Source: Edaphobacter bradus (lineage in GTDB: Bacteria; Acidobacteriota; Terriglobia; Terriglobales; Acidobacteriaceae). Taken from it: a stretch of DNA of 64,000 bases. Shown here piece by piece: positions 8,567-16,866 of the stretch. Position 1 is the first letter of the stretch. Every line of letters begins with the position of its first letter. The DNA lies in assembly GCF_025685645.1 (NCBI RefSeq), contig NZ_JAGSYF010000002.1:1054907-1118906 (forward strand), given 5' to 3'. The position numbers and the translations under genes were made by a program. Under the pieces are notes generated by a model. That model saw nothing but the letters and a program-made list of their open reading frames with translations. It was not told where the DNA came from and ran no database searches.

Positions 8567-8807
8567 AACGTGTAGCTCCGGGAAAGTGCTTCGCAAATGT
8601 GCAGAGTGGGATACGGCTCTGTTCTGGTTAGAGTTCCATAGTGTGATTAAGGGCTCGTGAGCCGAAGAACAGTTAATTACTTATCGGCCATGGATTTACA
8701 GATCGGCAGTATTTCCGGCGCGAAACTCCCGAAGAAAGTTTGTGACGAATTGCCCGAGGCAACGGATGAAGGCAGTTCCGGTCTCCAAGCAATGCAGGAG
8801 GTCGGTT

Positions 8808-9029
8808 ATGAAAGGTATGGAATCGCTTCACTCCGGCCAGTGCGGGCTTTGCTCGCACTTCGGTGAAGGTCATCCGTCGACTCCCGTGCTGATTACGATC
8901 ATGAAGAAGAAGGAGGCGCCGCTGAACATGCTGGATGAGTGCGGGCATCCGAAGCACGCCGGGCTGCACCTGAAGGTTTCGCCGATCAGCGGCTGCGATG
9001 GCTTCGCTCCTGCGGCGCGGGCGGCCTAG
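8808..9029 (+). CDS. Small conserved Cys/His-rich protein
   Basis: The 73-residue reading frame begins at 8808 with a strong AGGAGG 5-10 bases upstream, which excludes the longer in-frame start at 8742. It contains GQCGLCSHFGE near the N-terminus and LDECGHPKHAGLHLKVSPIS with a final GCDGF, four cysteines and three histidines in a layout suggesting one small zinc site. I do not recognise a named family or a function. It is followed at once by a terminator, so it is a single-gene unit. Confidence 0.75.
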   Translation: MKGMESLHSGQCGLCSHFGEGHPSTPVLITIMKKKEAPLNMLDECGHPKHAGLHLKVSPISGCDGFAPAARAA

Positions 9030-9042
9030 ATTTGAGGGAACA

Positions 9043-9069
9043 AAAAGCCCTGCCGAAGCAGGGCTTTTC
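9043..9069 (+). terminator. Rho-independent terminator
   Basis: AAAAGCCCTGC pairs with GCAGGGCTTTT around a four-base loop, with T tracts on both strands. It can stop transcription of both the small Cys/His protein (+) and the convergent rplU-rpmA operon (-). Confidence 0.9.
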
Positions 9070-9087
9070 TTCATGCTGGAGAATCTC

Positions 9088-9345
9088 TTACGCGACAGGT
9101 TCGATGGAGACAAACCGCCCGAGCTGTCCGCGATCCTGGAACTTCACCACGCCGTCGATCTTGGCGAACAGGGTGTCGTCCTTGCCCCGGCCCACATTGG
9201 CGCCGGCCTTCAGTGGGGTCCCACGCTGACGAACGATGATTGAGCCCCCGGTGACCGTCTGGCCGCCGAACCGCTTCACGCCGAGCCGCTGCGCATTGGA
9301 GTCGCGGCCGTTTTTCGAAGATCCTAAACCTTTTTTATGTGCCAT
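9088..9345 (-). CDS. rpmA: 50S ribosomal protein L27
   Basis: The 85-residue protein starts at [20 protein letters not shown], the universal L27 N-terminus; the ATG nine codons upstream is rejected. The N-terminal tail of L27 reaches the peptidyl-transferase centre of the 50S subunit. Conserved [20 protein letters not shown] and [20 protein letters not shown] follow. Length is normal. It lies 107 bp downstream of rplU in the standard rplU-rpmA operon, read on the minus strand and ended by the terminator at 9043-9069. Confidence 0.99.
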   Translation of the reverse strand: MAHKKGLGSSKNGRDSNAQRLGVKRFGGQTVTGGSIIVRQRGTPLKAGANVGRGKDDTLFAKIDGVVKFQDRGQLGRFVSIEPVA

Positions 9346-9452
9346 CTCGATTGCCTCTTTCGCGCCGCCCAAAGGCGTTGCGCATGAAATCTAAACTCTC
9401 AATCCCATCTAGCCTTTAGCTAAGAGCTAGAGGCTGGCAGCGAAAAGCTGCC

Positions 9453-9773
9453 TTACTTGAGCGACTTGCCGCCCACCACGATCTCGTTGATCTTGACCTC
9501 GACGTAGTCCTGGCGGTGGCCCTGCATCTTCTTGTACTGCTTCTTGCGCTTCAGCTTGAAGACCAGGATCTTGTCGCCGCGGCCTTCGCCGAGCACGGTC
9601 GCGGTCACCTTGGCGCCCTTCAGGTCGCTCTCAAACTGACCCTCTGCCCCGCTGACGGCCAGAACGTCCGAGAACTCGACGTTGCCTTCCTGGTGCGCTG
9701 TGGTCTCGATCTTCAACGTATCGCCAGGGGCGACCCGGTACTGCTTGCCGCCGGTGCGGATAACTGCGTACAT
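9453..9773 (-). CDS. rplU: 50S ribosomal protein L21
   Basis: The 106-residue product starts at MYAVIRTGGKQYRVAPGD, the canonical L21 start, 12 codons inside a longer open frame. The C-terminal GHRQDYVEVKINEI is the rRNA-binding signature region. L21 binds 23S rRNA in the large subunit. It heads the rplU-rpmA operon. In many bacteria an L21 leader RNA sits upstream; the 300 bases before this gene (9774-10072) are non-coding on this strand and could hold promoter and leader, but I could not fold a specific structure with confidence. Confidence 0.99.
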   Translation of the reverse strand: MYAVIRTGGKQYRVAPGDTLKIETTAHQEGNVEFSDVLAVSGAEGQFESDLKGAKVTATVLGEGRGDKILVFKLKRKKQYKKMQGHRQDYVEVKINEIVVGGKSLK

Positions 9774-10072
9774 AACCAAACCTCTAAAGCGTAGCGCACA
9801 AAGCGCCAACCGCCTTCTTCATGGATTGTGCTGCAAGGGGCGCATACAGGAGCACTGCATCAGCCAACCGGCCCGGCCAACCCGGTCCGTCTCGTTCAGG
9901 ACCGTCGGCCAACCAATTGTCCTGCAGCCTGAGGTTTAAGACACACCGGCTACAGCGCCAAACTTAATGAGTGTACCGTTTTCCGGCCGGAGGGTCAATT
10001 AGGGGTTGAAATGCTTGATTTGGGATAATACCGTTTCAAGCAGCGATTTTTCTTTTAGATCCTCGTTTTGAG

Positions 10073-10462
10073 GTGCCTTTGCGACGACGCTTGCTGCAGG
10101 TCCTGCTGGTGCTCAGTGGTTTATTCTTTGTTGCGGGCATTTATCCGCTGTTCACATCGATTCCACGACATGATCAGTCTGCTTACGGCGATCAGATGAT
10201 GCTCGCTGTTTATTTTGTGCTTGGGGTGTTCCTGCTCCTGGCGGCGAAAATGCCCCAAGCTCACCGCAGTTTAATTGCGTTCCCTGGTTGGGGAACTCTC
10301 GCTCACGACGCCATCATGGCTGTCCAAGCTTACCAACAGAAACAGTTGCGCTCCGAATTGCTGCCTCTGATCGTAATCGCACTGCTCTGCATCTCTCTGA
10401 TTATCCTGACTCCTCCACGGTTACTCTCTAGCGGAGCGCCCCGTGTTAGCTCACCTCAATAG
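10073..10462 (+). CDS. Small membrane protein, DUF6632-like
   Basis: The 129-residue protein starts from a GTG and has four hydrophobic segments (LLQVLLVLSGLFFVAGIYPL; MMLAVYFVLGVFLLLAAK; GWGTLAHDAIMAVQAY; LLPLIVIALLCISLIILT). The motif AHRSLIAFPGWGTLAHDAIM with MAVQAYQ matches uncharacterised small membrane proteins I associate with DUF6632. No function is known. The gene is convergent with, and overlaps by a few bases, the decayed CocE fragment at 10456. Confidence 0.75.
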   Translation: MPLRRRLLQVLLVLSGLFFVAGIYPLFTSIPRHDQSAYGDQMMLAVYFVLGVFLLLAAKMPQAHRSLIAFPGWGTLAHDAIMAVQAYQQKQLRSELLPLIVIALLCISLIILTPPRLLSSGAPRVSSPQ

Positions 10463-10755
10463 GGGAGGCAGTAATCGCGATGAAGAAAAGAACTCGTACC
10501 GATGCTGACGTGTCGGAATCCCAACGGCATATCGATGTCCTTGTTCTGGTCATCGATCGTCAGGAATAAACGAATCTTGTGCCCTGCAAGGAAACGCCGC
10601 GAGTTCGGGACGAGAGGGACACATCTCGCTTCTGAGACGTGGGTGCTGGGCGTTTGAATAGTCCCGGGCGGGAGATGGATCTTGCGAGTTGCCGCCATAA
10701 CTTCTGACGGGCCATCATCAAAGTAGGGAAAGTTCAGCCACCGATCGGGGTTCAA
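10456..10755 (-). pseudogene. CocE/NonD-type hydrolase, C-terminal remnant
   Basis: The last 60 codons, NSRRFLAGHKIRLFLTIDDQ through GFRHVSIGTSS to the end, match the C-terminal beta-sandwich of the CocE/NonD (X-Pro dipeptidyl-peptidase-like) hydrolases, full-length proteins of 550-650 residues. The alpha/beta-hydrolase domain with its catalytic serine is missing and the only possible start is a TTG. It is read as the tail of a deleted gene; 18 bp separate it from the NTF2-like gene. Confidence 0.7.
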
Positions 10756-10773
10756 TCTCGCCTCAATGCGGCG

Positions 10774-11187
10774 TCAGGAGATCCGCTGAACCCATTGACT
10801 CCGCCAGGCCGGCGCCTCGAAGGGATCTGCGAAATACTGTGTCTCGTGCACGACCTTACCGTTGCGGAACTCCATAATGCTCACTGTGTATGCTGGGCGC
10901 CCCTGGTAGGTGATTGTGTATTCCGTGATCCAGAGATCACCTTTTCCGAGAATTCGCTTGACGTTGAAACCTGACGGCTTGCCGGGATGATGACTCCGCA
11001 CGGCCTGCAAATTGCTTCGCCCGAGGATTCGCTCGCCTGACTGGGGATAGTCACAAATGGCGTCGTCATCGTAAATATCGTGTTCCGCGTTTGCATCTCC
11101 GGCTGCCGACGCGTCCCAGTGCGCGTTCAGGGCTTTACGTATTTGCTCCTCTTGCATGGACTGCTCCAGGTGCTGTTTGGGTTTCAT
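10774..11187 (-). CDS. NTF2/SnoaL-like protein
   Basis: The 137-residue protein (ATG at 11187, two bases after the stop of the aldo/keto reductase; a TTG at 11193 is less likely) has the cone-shaped alpha+beta NTF2 fold pattern: an N-terminal helix IRKALNAHWDASAAGDANAE, DAICDYPQSGERILGRSNLQ with the 'G.e.i.Gr..l' signature, and closing strands YTVSIMEFRNGKVVHETQYF ending in DPFEAP. Such proteins are small-molecule isomerase/hydrolase-like or binding proteins. It is translationally coupled to the upstream reductase, so both probably act in one pathway, whose substrate is unknown. Confidence 0.88.
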   Translation of the reverse strand: MKPKQHLEQSMQEEQIRKALNAHWDASAAGDANAEHDIYDDDAICDYPQSGERILGRSNLQAVRSHHPGKPSGFNVKRILGKGDLWITEYTITYQGRPAYTVSIMEFRNGKVVHETQYFADPFEAPAWRSQWVQRIS

Positions 11188-11189
11188 GT

Positions 11190-12128
11190 TCAACTACCTT
11201 GTGGAATGAAACCCGGGCTGCCGGTCTTCACTACTTCATTGAACCTCTGTCTAGTCTGAATTCGATTGATTTCGTCAAACGCGTCTTCCGGAAGGGCAGA
11301 GATGTTGAGATTCTCCCGCGCGCGGGCCGCAGTCTTAGGCGTGGTAAGCAAAGCCGTGCCGCGCTGCACCGCCCAGGCCAGCAGCACCTGCGCTGGCGTC
11401 TTTCCAACTCGCGCGGCGATTGCCGAAATGACTGGATCTTCGAGCGGCCCCGGCCTTATTCCGTGACCCAATGGCGCGAAAGCCAAAAGCACAATGCCCT
11501 TCTCCTTGCAGAATTCCAGAAGCTCCGTTTCCGGCAGATACGGATGTGCTTCGACCTGGACCACGGCTGGCTTGATTTTCGCAGATTCGTAGATGGGCAC
11601 CAGTCCGTTCAAGGTTATGTCAGACAGTCCGATGGCCCGGCATCTGCCATGGTCTACGAGACTTTCCATCGCCCTCCAGGTGTCGAGCAAAGTGACGCCG
11701 CGGTCGTAAAGGACATTGCCGTTTTGATCCCGCGGATCCTGCTCGTCCCCCGGTTGAAACGCAAATGGAGTGTGAATGAGATAGAGATCCAGATACTTGA
11801 GCCCGAGTCTGTCCAGACTCGCTTCGAAAGCCGGTTCGACGCGCTCGGGCCGGTGATTGGAGTTCCACAACTTTGTGGTAACAAAGATGTCTTCGCGCGC
11901 GATCCCTCCAGCGGCAAGTCCCGCCTGCAACGCCTCGCCTACCTCACGCTCGTTCCGATATCGTTCCGCACAATCGAAGTGTCGAAATCCGGCTTCCAGC
12001 GCGTCTCTGGTAGCACTTATCGTCGCGGCTGCATCGGGAATCAGGGTGCCAAACCCGAGCGCGGGCATGTGGCCGGCTCCGTTGCTGAGTGGTATTCTCG
12101 CCACCCGAAAATCAGACGATTCGATCAT
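11190..12128 (-). CDS. Aldo/keto reductase
   Basis: The 312-residue protein (start MIESSDFRVARIPL at 12128, GAGG eight bases upstream; an ATG 17 codons earlier lacks a site) is an NADPH-dependent TIM-barrel oxidoreductase. The catalytic tetrad is intact: Asp52 and Tyr57 in RHFDCAERYRNE, Lys86 in TTKLWNSNHR, and His119 in LYLIHTPF. The adenine-binding C-terminus (TTPKTAARARENL) is present. It reduces carbonyl groups of an undetermined substrate. The gene ends two bases before the start of the NTF2-like gene and is the first gene of that two-gene operon. Confidence 0.95.
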   Translation of the reverse strand: MIESSDFRVARIPLSNGAGHMPALGFGTLIPDAAATISATRDALEAGFRHFDCAERYRNEREVGEALQAGLAAGGIAREDIFVTTKLWNSNHRPERVEPAFEASLDRLGLKYLDLYLIHTPFAFQPGDEQDPRDQNGNVLYDRGVTLLDTWRAMESLVDHGRCRAIGLSDITLNGLVPIYESAKIKPAVVQVEAHPYLPETELLEFCKEKGIVLLAFAPLGHGIRPGPLEDPVISAIAARVGKTPAQVLLAWAVQRGTALLTTPKTAARARENLNISALPEDAFDEINRIQTRQRFNEVVKTGSPGFIPQGS

Positions 12129-12549
12129 GGTGACGCCTCGGCACCATCTCGCGTCCAGCATGACCGTCCGGATAGGCAATCCTCTACTCGACAGGCGGGG
12201 CGACGCGCGTCTTTATATTACTATTCATTGCTTCAATTCCACCTTCTGAAGGAGCAACACCAGCTTCCCTGGGTAGAGAGTTCCGAAAAACCGATCTGGC
12301 CCGAACCTCATCCCAACTCCCGGGCGCTAGCTTCATCTGCACGATAAGTAGGAATATCGAGCCAAGCCGCCAACTGTCCGAGCGAGGCGCAGGGAAAGGG
12401 ATATGCCTGCTGTTGCACGTGTTGGTCGAAGGAATGGCATAAGGCTATAGAAAGCAGCAGACCTGCCCTCCGAAATCAGCTTCTAATTGCCAACCGCCAT
12501 CATCGGAAACATTCGAGACGCTAGAGGACCAACGGGGTCGGTCTCTGCA
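12129..12549. other. Intergenic, nothing recognised
   Basis: I see no supported gene, RNA or strong repeat between the start of the aldo/keto reductase gene and the end of the VOC gene. The open frame at 11091-12347 (+) that runs into it is an antisense shadow of the reductase. Confidence 0.4.
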
Positions 12550-12915
12550 TCAACCAGCAGCAACAGGCTGCCAAAGCTCGACACGATTTCCTTCCGGGTC
12601 GGTGAACCAGCCGAATCTGCCGAAATCGTAGCTCTCGCGTTTGGGATCGACCGCGACGCCTTCGTTTGTCAGACGGTCCAGCACTCCATCGAGGTTATCC
12701 ACTTGGAGGTTGATCATTGCCTTCTGTACCACAGGGAAATACTCATCGTCTTGGCTGAAGAAGGCGAAGACAATCTGAGCACGTTGCGCCGAGGCAGGAA
12801 ACGCGAAGAACCCTTTTGACCTCGATAAGCCGAGATGCCGTTCGTACCACCCATAGAGTTGTTCTGGATCCCTCGCTCGGACAAATGCACCGCCAATCCC
12901 GGTGATTGAAGCCAT
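12550..12915 (-). CDS. Glyoxalase/bleomycin-resistance (VOC) family protein
   Basis: The 121-residue single-domain VOC protein starts at MASITGIGGAFVRARDPEQL; the frame remains open upstream to 13005, but that part overlaps repeat DNA. It shows the beta-alpha-beta-beta-beta pattern twice: LYGWYERHLGLSRSKGFFAF, then KAMINLQVDNLDGVLDRLTN and GRFGWFTDPEGNRVELWQP, where Glu in VELWQP is the usual metal ligand. Family members include glyoxalases, dioxygenases and antibiotic-binding proteins; no specific role can be assigned. The gene abuts the left repeat of the SulP cassette. Confidence 0.9.
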   Translation of the reverse strand: MASITGIGGAFVRARDPEQLYGWYERHLGLSRSKGFFAFPASAQRAQIVFAFFSQDDEYFPVVQKAMINLQVDNLDGVLDRLTNEGVAVDPKRESYDFGRFGWFTDPEGNRVELWQPVAAG

Positions 12916-12990
12916 GCAGCCTCCTACGAGCAATGTCCAGAGCTTACACCTAAAGAATAGCGGGCAAGCGAGAAGTTCAATGGAATTGAT

Positions 12991-13055
12991 TAGAACCCAT
13001 CTCATAAATGCCTCTGGTCGGCGAAGCTTGGCAGAATTACTTCCGGATTGCCGAC
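12991..13055 (+). repeat. Left inverted repeat of the SulP cassette (copy I)
   Basis: The 65-bp element begins with the 19-bp terminus TAGAACCCATCTCATAAAT and ends with CTTCCGGATTGCCGAC. It differs from 56422-56486 at three of 65 positions. The terminus is repeated inverted at 15032-15050. TA at the outer edge could be a target-site duplication. Confidence 0.85.
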
Positions 13056-13071
13056 TAAACCCTTTCTAGGG

Positions 13072-14796
13072 CTATGATTGTGGTTTCGCTGCCGTCTCCG
13101 ACAAGTACGCCTGAACACACTCGTAGCGGGATTCGAAGATTCGGTTCGAGCCGATGAGTTCCAGCAGCCCCATACGTTCAAGGACTCGCGGCTGTCGCAC
13201 GGGGACGACAATGAAGGCAAGAGCTACACCGGCCTTTTTCAGGTCCTCGAAGAGTTCAAGAAGGGCGCGTCCGGCGGAAAAATCCATCTCTGTAACGGCC
13301 CTGGCGTCAACCACCAACCATCGCACGGCCGCCGGTGAATCGTGCACAAGTCTCCGAGCCTGGTCTGCAAAGAATGCTGCATTGGCGTAGAAAAGGCCCC
13401 CTCCAAACCAGAACATAACCAAACCGGGTTCGGCTTCCCTTCCGGGGACGGGGTCGTCAATTCGCCAGTGATCGGTACTGTCCCGCACGACGACGCCGGT
13501 ATGCGGCCGGTAGCCGTGGCGCACATGCATCAGCAAAGACATTACCGTCGCGAGCAGAATCCCTTGCTCCACACCGAAAAAGACAACCGTTGCCGCTGTG
13601 ATCAAAGCCAGAAGGAATTCTGTTGGACTCACGCGGCAAACTTCCGCGAGACCACGATGATCGATCAGTTTGACGCCGATCATGAAAACAATCGCAGCGA
13701 GGACGGAGTTGGGAAGATAACTCAGCGGCTTCGTCAAGAACAGCAGGACGAGAAGCGTAACGGCAGCGGTAGTGAGATGAGCCCACTGAGTGCGGCCGCC
13801 TCCTGAGTCCACGATTGCTGTCTTGGTCGGGCTGCCGTTCACGACAAACGTACTGCTGCAGCCCGCGACTAGGTTGGCCAGCGACAAACCAACTAAGTCG
13901 ACATTCTGGCTGAAGTTTTCGCGGTAGCGCAAAGCGTACGCCCGCGATGTGGCGGCACTTTGAGAGAGGATCACGATAAAACACGAGAAGGAGATCGGCA
14001 GAACCAGCATCACGTCTGAGAGCGTAATATGCGGAACGCTCAGATGGGGAAGGCCGCCCGGGACGTTTCCAACTACACGTACGCCGTGGCCGGCCCAATT
14101 GCGGATGGCGCTTGCTGCGGTCATGCCGACTACGGCGATAAGAGCGCCGGGGAAACGTGGAGCGAGGAACTCAAATCCTACAATGACGGCCACAACCGTC
14201 AGTGCGATAAGCGCGCTTGGCAGATGGGTTTCGTTCAGGTGCCGCAAGGTGAAGAGAGTCTGACGAAGAAACCCGTGGCCGTTTGCTTCGATGCCGAGCA
14301 TCTCGTGTATCTGACCAATTGCAACCTGCACGCCGACACCCGTAAGGAAGCCGACAAGCACTGTTCGAGAGAGGAAGTCAGCAAGGAAGCCAAGACGAAG
14401 GATCCTGGCCAGAAGGAGTGTGGCTCCAGAAACGAGTGCGATGAGACTGGTAAGCTCGATGTATCGCGGAGTATTGGCAACAAAGGAAAGAGCGGTCAGC
14501 GCCGCGAATACCATCGCCGCCGTCGCAGAATCTGCGCTGACCACCAGATGCCGCGAAGACCCGAAGACCGCAAACACCACCATTGGCAGGAAGATCGTGT
14601 AGAGCCCAGTGATCACAGGTGTGCCGATGATCTTGGTGTATCCCATTACCTCTGGAATGCCCAGCGCAGCGAGCGTGATGCCGGCCATGATGTCGGAACC
14701 GAGTTGAACCTTATTCAAAGGCAGGAGTCCCTGCATGATAGGCAGGGAATGCCACCATGAGTTCTTCCTATCGGGGCTTGACACTAGTATCGCCAT
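13072..14796 (-). CDS. SulP-family anion transporter with STAS domain
   Basis: The 574-residue inner-membrane protein has the SulP architecture: a transmembrane region of 10-14 helices (about residues 25-420) including DIMAGITLAALGIPEVMGYT at the start and the ...NGSPTKTAIVDSGGGRTQ motif near residue 315, followed by a cytoplasmic STAS domain (about 440-560, with WLVVDARAVTEMDFSAG). SulP proteins import sulfate, bicarbonate or dicarboxylates; the substrate is not decidable here. The gene is enclosed by inverted repeats at 12991-13055 and 14982-15050, its stop codon lying 17 bp from the left one. No sulfate-assimilation or carbonic-anhydrase gene is adjacent, so it looks like an individually transferred gene. 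Confidence 0.93.
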   Translation of the reverse strand: MAILVSSPDRKNSWWHSLPIMQGLLPLNKVQLGSDIMAGITLAALGIPEVMGYTKIIGTPVITGLYTIFLPMVVFAVFGSSRHLVVSADSATAAMVFAALTALSFVANTPRYIELTSLIALVSGATLLLARILRLGFLADFLSRTVLVGFLTGVGVQVAIGQIHEMLGIEANGHGFLRQTLFTLRHLNETHLPSALIALTVVAVIVGFEFLAPRFPGALIAVVGMTAASAIRNWAGHGVRVVGNVPGGLPHLSVPHITLSDVMLVLPISFSCFIVILSQSAATSRAYALRYRENFSQNVDLVGLSLANLVAGCSSTFVVNGSPTKTAIVDSGGGRTQWAHLTTAAVTLLVLLFLTKPLSYLPNSVLAAIVFMIGVKLIDHRGLAEVCRVSPTEFLLALITAATVVFFGVEQGILLATVMSLLMHVRHGYRPHTGVVVRDSTDHWRIDDPVPGREAEPGLVMFWFGGGLFYANAAFFADQARRLVHDSPAAVRWLVVDARAVTEMDFSAGRALLELFEDLKKAGVALAFIVVPVRQPRVLERMGLLELIGSNRIFESRYECVQAYLSETAAKPQS

Positions 14797-14981
14797 AGTT
14801 CACCGCCGCTGGCGGCTACATCAACCTAGAACGCTGATCCCAGATTCCAGATATAGTCTCTTTGTCCGAATGAATGCTTGCTCAGTTCCTCCGCGTAAAA
14901 GAACGACCAGGCGCACCTATTATCCGCGACAAAGACCATAGCACCAGAACCAATTAGCTGGCATTTCGGGGTCCTGGGTGT

Positions 14982-15050
14982 ATCACCGGCAATACGGAAG
15001 TTATGCCGAGGCGGGACAACCCGGCTCGTCAATTTATGAGATAGGTTCTA
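14982..15050 (-). repeat. Right inverted repeat of the SulP cassette (copy J)
   Basis: Read on the minus strand it starts TAGAACCTATCTCATAAAT (18 of 19 identical to 12991-13009) and reaches CTTCCGTATTGCCGGTGATA after a diverged 31-bp middle. It is in inverse orientation to the left copy, 2,060 bp between outer ends. Confidence 0.8.
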
Positions 15051-15215
15051 GTCTCGGGAAACGCGCTTTTCGCCACTTGTCCGTGTAGTCGGCATCTCGG
15101 ACAGATTGCCGCGACGCTGTAGCACAAGTTCATCGCCAAACCAACCTGAACATTACCCGTTTTTCCGCGTAGTGGCCAAGTTTGAATGCGCATGTCCGAA
15201 CCACCCCCCCGAGTA

Positions 15216-16232
15216 CTAGCTGGTAAGAATCTGTTCAAGCTTTTGTAAGCTCGACCGCTCACCCATGACGATCAGGAAATCACCGGCCGAGATCTCGAGT
15301 TCAGCGGGGGGATTGAAGATTGTTTCGCCCCCTTGTTTACGAACCGCAAGCACGATCACTCCGGATTTCCGCGACTCCAACAGCTGCCCCAGAGTCTTCC
15401 TGGTGAATTCACCTGTGAATTCACCCTTGGACGCGACGCAGACTTCTTCCATCGTGACCTTTGGCCCTATGTCGCCTCTGGCGAAGTCCAGGAACTCAAC
15501 CACATGGGGTCGCAGCAATGCGTCAGCAAGTTGGCGTCCCGCCATCGCATAGGGAGTAAAGACAGTGTCGGCTCCTGCGCGGCGCAATTTTTCTCCGGCT
15601 TCTTCTTCAGAGACCCGGGTTACAACAGTCAGCCTCGGATTCAGAGTCTTTGCCGAGAGAATGATGAAGAGGTTCTCGGCATCGGAGGGCAAAGCGGCAA
15701 TCAGTCCCCTTGCTCTGGTCACGCCTGCTTCGCGAAGGCTGTCATCTTGCGTCGCATCCGCAACAATGGCAAGCATTCCAGCGTTCACCGCCTTTGCAAC
15801 ACGCTGCTCATTGCGATCAAGCAACACGAAGGGAGCGTCTGCCCGTTGAAGTTCATAACAGGCGTTCCGGCCTACACGGCCAAAACCGCAGACGATAATG
15901 TGGTCGTGCAGGTGATTGATCATGCGTCTTTTCCTGCGTTCGCCATAGCGATCCTGTAACTCGAGCTCGATGATAGTTTGGGTCATGGCGCCCACCGCTA
16001 AGAACATGGCGCTCACTCCAAACAGAATCAGGAACGAATTAAAGACCCGTCCAGCATGGCTGAGAGGCCACAGCTCCTGATAGCCGACCGTCGTGATCGT
16101 CGTGATGGTCATGTAGAAGCCGTCGAACCACGTATAGCCTTCTATCAGCTTGAAGCCGGCGGTACCCACAACCACCGTGAAGCATAACAGTCCAGCGATC
16201 AGAATGATCCGGCGAACCAGGCGGCTTTGCAT
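15216..16232 (-). CDS. Potassium channel / TrkA-N RCK domain protein
   Basis: The 338-residue protein has two transmembrane helices around a pore loop (about residues 8-90). The selectivity filter TTITTVGY occupies residues 44-51, followed by QE instead of the common GD. Next come an RCK N-domain with the nucleotide-binding HIIVCGFGRVGR motif (111-122) and an RCK C-domain from about 255 ending in ISAGDFLIVMGE. This is the MthK-like 2TM-RCK plan: a tetrameric inner-membrane K+ channel gated by ligands at the RCK ring. It is a single gene, separated by about 165 bp from the SulP cassette. Confidence 0.92.
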   Translation of the reverse strand: MQSRLVRRIILIAGLLCFTVVVGTAGFKLIEGYTWFDGFYMTITTITTVGYQELWPLSHAGRVFNSFLILFGVSAMFLAVGAMTQTIIELELQDRYGERRKRRMINHLHDHIIVCGFGRVGRNACYELQRADAPFVLLDRNEQRVAKAVNAGMLAIVADATQDDSLREAGVTRARGLIAALPSDAENLFIILSAKTLNPRLTVVTRVSEEEAGEKLRRAGADTVFTPYAMAGRQLADALLRPHVVEFLDFARGDIGPKVTMEEVCVASKGEFTGEFTRKTLGQLLESRKSGVIVLAVRKQGGETIFNPPAELEISAGDFLIVMGERSSLQKLEQILTS

Positions 16233-16436
16233 CGAAGATATCCCCGAAGAGATGTTCAGGCCGCCATTGGCCTCCTGTCGACGGCTTAAGCGAGGCTCGA
16301 AAGGCGTAGCGACCGGAATCGAACGATCAAGCGGACAAAATCTATTCCATCAAGAAAAAGCTTCAAAACCCAGCAGAAATCCTTGTCGCCCCCCCCAAAC
16401 CACGCATCTCAAACAAAATAAACCCAGGGAGGCAGC

Positions 16437-16763
16437 ATGAACCAGGATCCCAATTCCTTTCGCGCCATCCTGAAACACCCGAGTGCCTTTCTCCCCCTCG
16501 CAATGTCCCTTACAGCCTTGGCAGTCGTGTTTGTCGCCGCAATCTACAACGTCCTCCATTACGGGCATGGCCTTGTTCGTGAACCAGACGAAGGGACCGC
16601 CGCCCACCTCTGGCAGTTGCTTATGGCGGGACAGATGCCGATACTGGTCTTCTTCGCCATCAAGTGGCTGCCGCGGGCTCCAAGATCGACGCTGTATGTA
16701 CTCGCACTGCAGGCCGGAGCAGCGCTCGCATCCATGGCCCCTGTCTTTTTCCTCAATTTGTGA
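16437..16763 (+). CDS. Small hypothetical membrane protein
   Basis: The 108-residue product starts at an ATG with GGGAGG eight bases upstream. It has three hydrophobic helices: FLPLAMSLTALAVVFVAAIY, LLMAGQMPILVFFAIKW and STLYVLALQAGAALASMAPV. The linker between the first two (HYGHGLVREPDEGTAAHLWQ) carries two histidines. No family is recognised. The gene is divergent from the K+ channel and followed by a terminator shared with the convergent lyase gene. Confidence 0.7.
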   Translation: MNQDPNSFRAILKHPSAFLPLAMSLTALAVVFVAAIYNVLHYGHGLVREPDEGTAAHLWQLLMAGQMPILVFFAIKWLPRAPRSTLYVLALQAGAALASMAPVFFLNL

Positions 16764-16802
16764 ATGCCCGCGACTGTCACCGAACCAGACAACGGTAAAA
16801 AC

Positions 16803-16839
16803 AAACCGGCAGCCAGACACTTGGTCCGGTTGCCGGTTT
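16803..16839. terminator. Probable bidirectional terminator
   Basis: AAACCGGCA (16803-16811) pairs with TGCCGGTTT (16831-16839). It lies between two convergent genes. The T run is weak on the plus strand. Confidence 0.6.
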
Positions 16840-16866
16840 CGTCGTTTCCAGTAGAACGCTTACCTG

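Noticed and set aside
9774-10072. L21 leader RNA upstream of rplU
   Set aside because: Position is right, but I could not identify the conserved leader structure by eye; a covariance-model search would decide.
11091-12347. 418-codon plus-strand open frame opposite the aldo/keto reductase
   Set aside because: No family, no ribosome site; the reductase has an intact catalytic tetrad.
12991-15050. Intact insertion sequence
   Set aside because: The inverted repeats look IS-like, but the only gene inside encodes a SulP transporter; no transposase is present.
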